From Pseudomonadales bacterium (GTDB taxonomy: Bacteria > Pseudomonadota > Gammaproteobacteria > Pseudomonadales > Azotimanducaceae), in contig WTGV01000068.1 in NCBI GenBank assembly GCA_011525295.1, forward strand, positions 1 to 64,000: a DNA stretch of 64,000 bases. Direction: 5' to 3'. Below are positions 63,934 to 64,000 of this stretch, piece after piece. The notes under the pieces were generated by a model, which ran no database searches, was not told the DNA's origin, and worked only from the letters and a program-made list of their open reading frames with translations. The position numbers and the translations under genes are program-made. Position 1 is the stretch's first letter, and every line of letters begins with the position of its first letter.

Positions 63934-64000
63934 ATACAACAGCCTGAATAAAGGACAGGACTAGCTATCTTGTCTGGGTGAATAAGCAGGGTTCTAAATC

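Larger units (their letters stand above)
63269..64000. other. Region with no recognised gene at right edge
   Basis: The only long ORF (63382-63765, plus, 127 aa) has no good ribosome binding site and no family I know. It contains CTGGCG/CGCCAG (63704 and 63732) and AGTGT/ACACT inverted repeats. Downstream is an AT-rich stretch and a tiny ORF listed separately. The hairpin-rich, low-information look could mark the edge of a mobile element or a leader region of a gene beyond the window. Confidence 0.35.

Overview
The window looks like chromosomal DNA of an uncultured, probably marine, gammaproteobacterium. The case rests on a bacterial-type GlnRS, TtcA, TrhO, a YheU-like protein, YaaA, BolA, Prc, a full CcmABCDEFGHI set, a large TonB-dependent receptor and LpxA. 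Gene density is high, genes sit in short operons on both strands, and there are no rRNA, tRNA or CRISPR loci. TGA is a common stop codon here, which matters for the main finding.

Layout. 0-2 kb: 3' part of an IS200/IS605-type tnpB whose end hairpin abuts the start of cyoE (heme O synthase). 2.5-8 kb: a compact minus-strand coenzyme F420 operon in the order npdG-like reductase, cofE, cofD, cofC, fbiC, with an alpha/beta hydrolase upstream. 9.1-10.4 kb: two tandem exported redoxins, each with an in-frame TGA exactly where the peroxidatic or attacking cysteine should be; they are read here as selenoproteins. 11.3-14.9 kb: a TPAT/TRAP transporter (TatT lipoprotein, DctP, DctQ, DctM). 14.9-19.3 kb: transglutaminase-like lipoprotein, glnS, a PLP-dependent serine/threonine dehydratase and a small beta-rich protein. 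19.6-22 kb: lon with a heat-shock-like promoter, followed by a long gene-poor stretch. 22.8-26.7 kb: a secreted Cys-rich protein, a dUTPase, a Nudix hydrolase and a class III aminotransferase. 26.7-33.7 kb: the cytochrome c maturation operon ccmABCDEFGHI. 33.8-41.3 kb: yheU-like, ttcA, trhO, bolA, PP2C phosphatase, yaaA, DUF1244, lepB and prc. 41.3-53.6 kb: an iodotyrosine-deiodinase-like flavoprotein, a TonB-dependent receptor, a decayed thrS fragment, thrS, acnA, ggt and an outer-membrane protein. 53.6-57.6 kb: an FtsX-type ABC system with a LolA-like protein. 57.8-63.3 kb: lpxA-like, SRAP, SDR, an APH-family kinase and fhs. The last 0.7 kb has no recognisable gene.

How the parts relate. 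The five F420 genes would supply FO synthesis, the phospholactyl- or phosphoglyceryl-type side chain, glutamylation and a reductase that exchanges hydride between F420 and NADP. cyoE and the ccm operon serve heme and cytochrome c maturation of an aerobic respiratory chain. The TRAP system, the TonB receptor and the exported redoxins work at the envelope. The most unusual signals are the duplicated Sec redoxins with SECIS-like hairpins, the F420 operon in a proteobacterial background, the thrS 3' remnant beside a ThrRS that lacks its TGS domain, and a DctQ gene with no AUG, GUG or UUG start where one is needed. All functional names come from reading sequence motifs; no database search was run.
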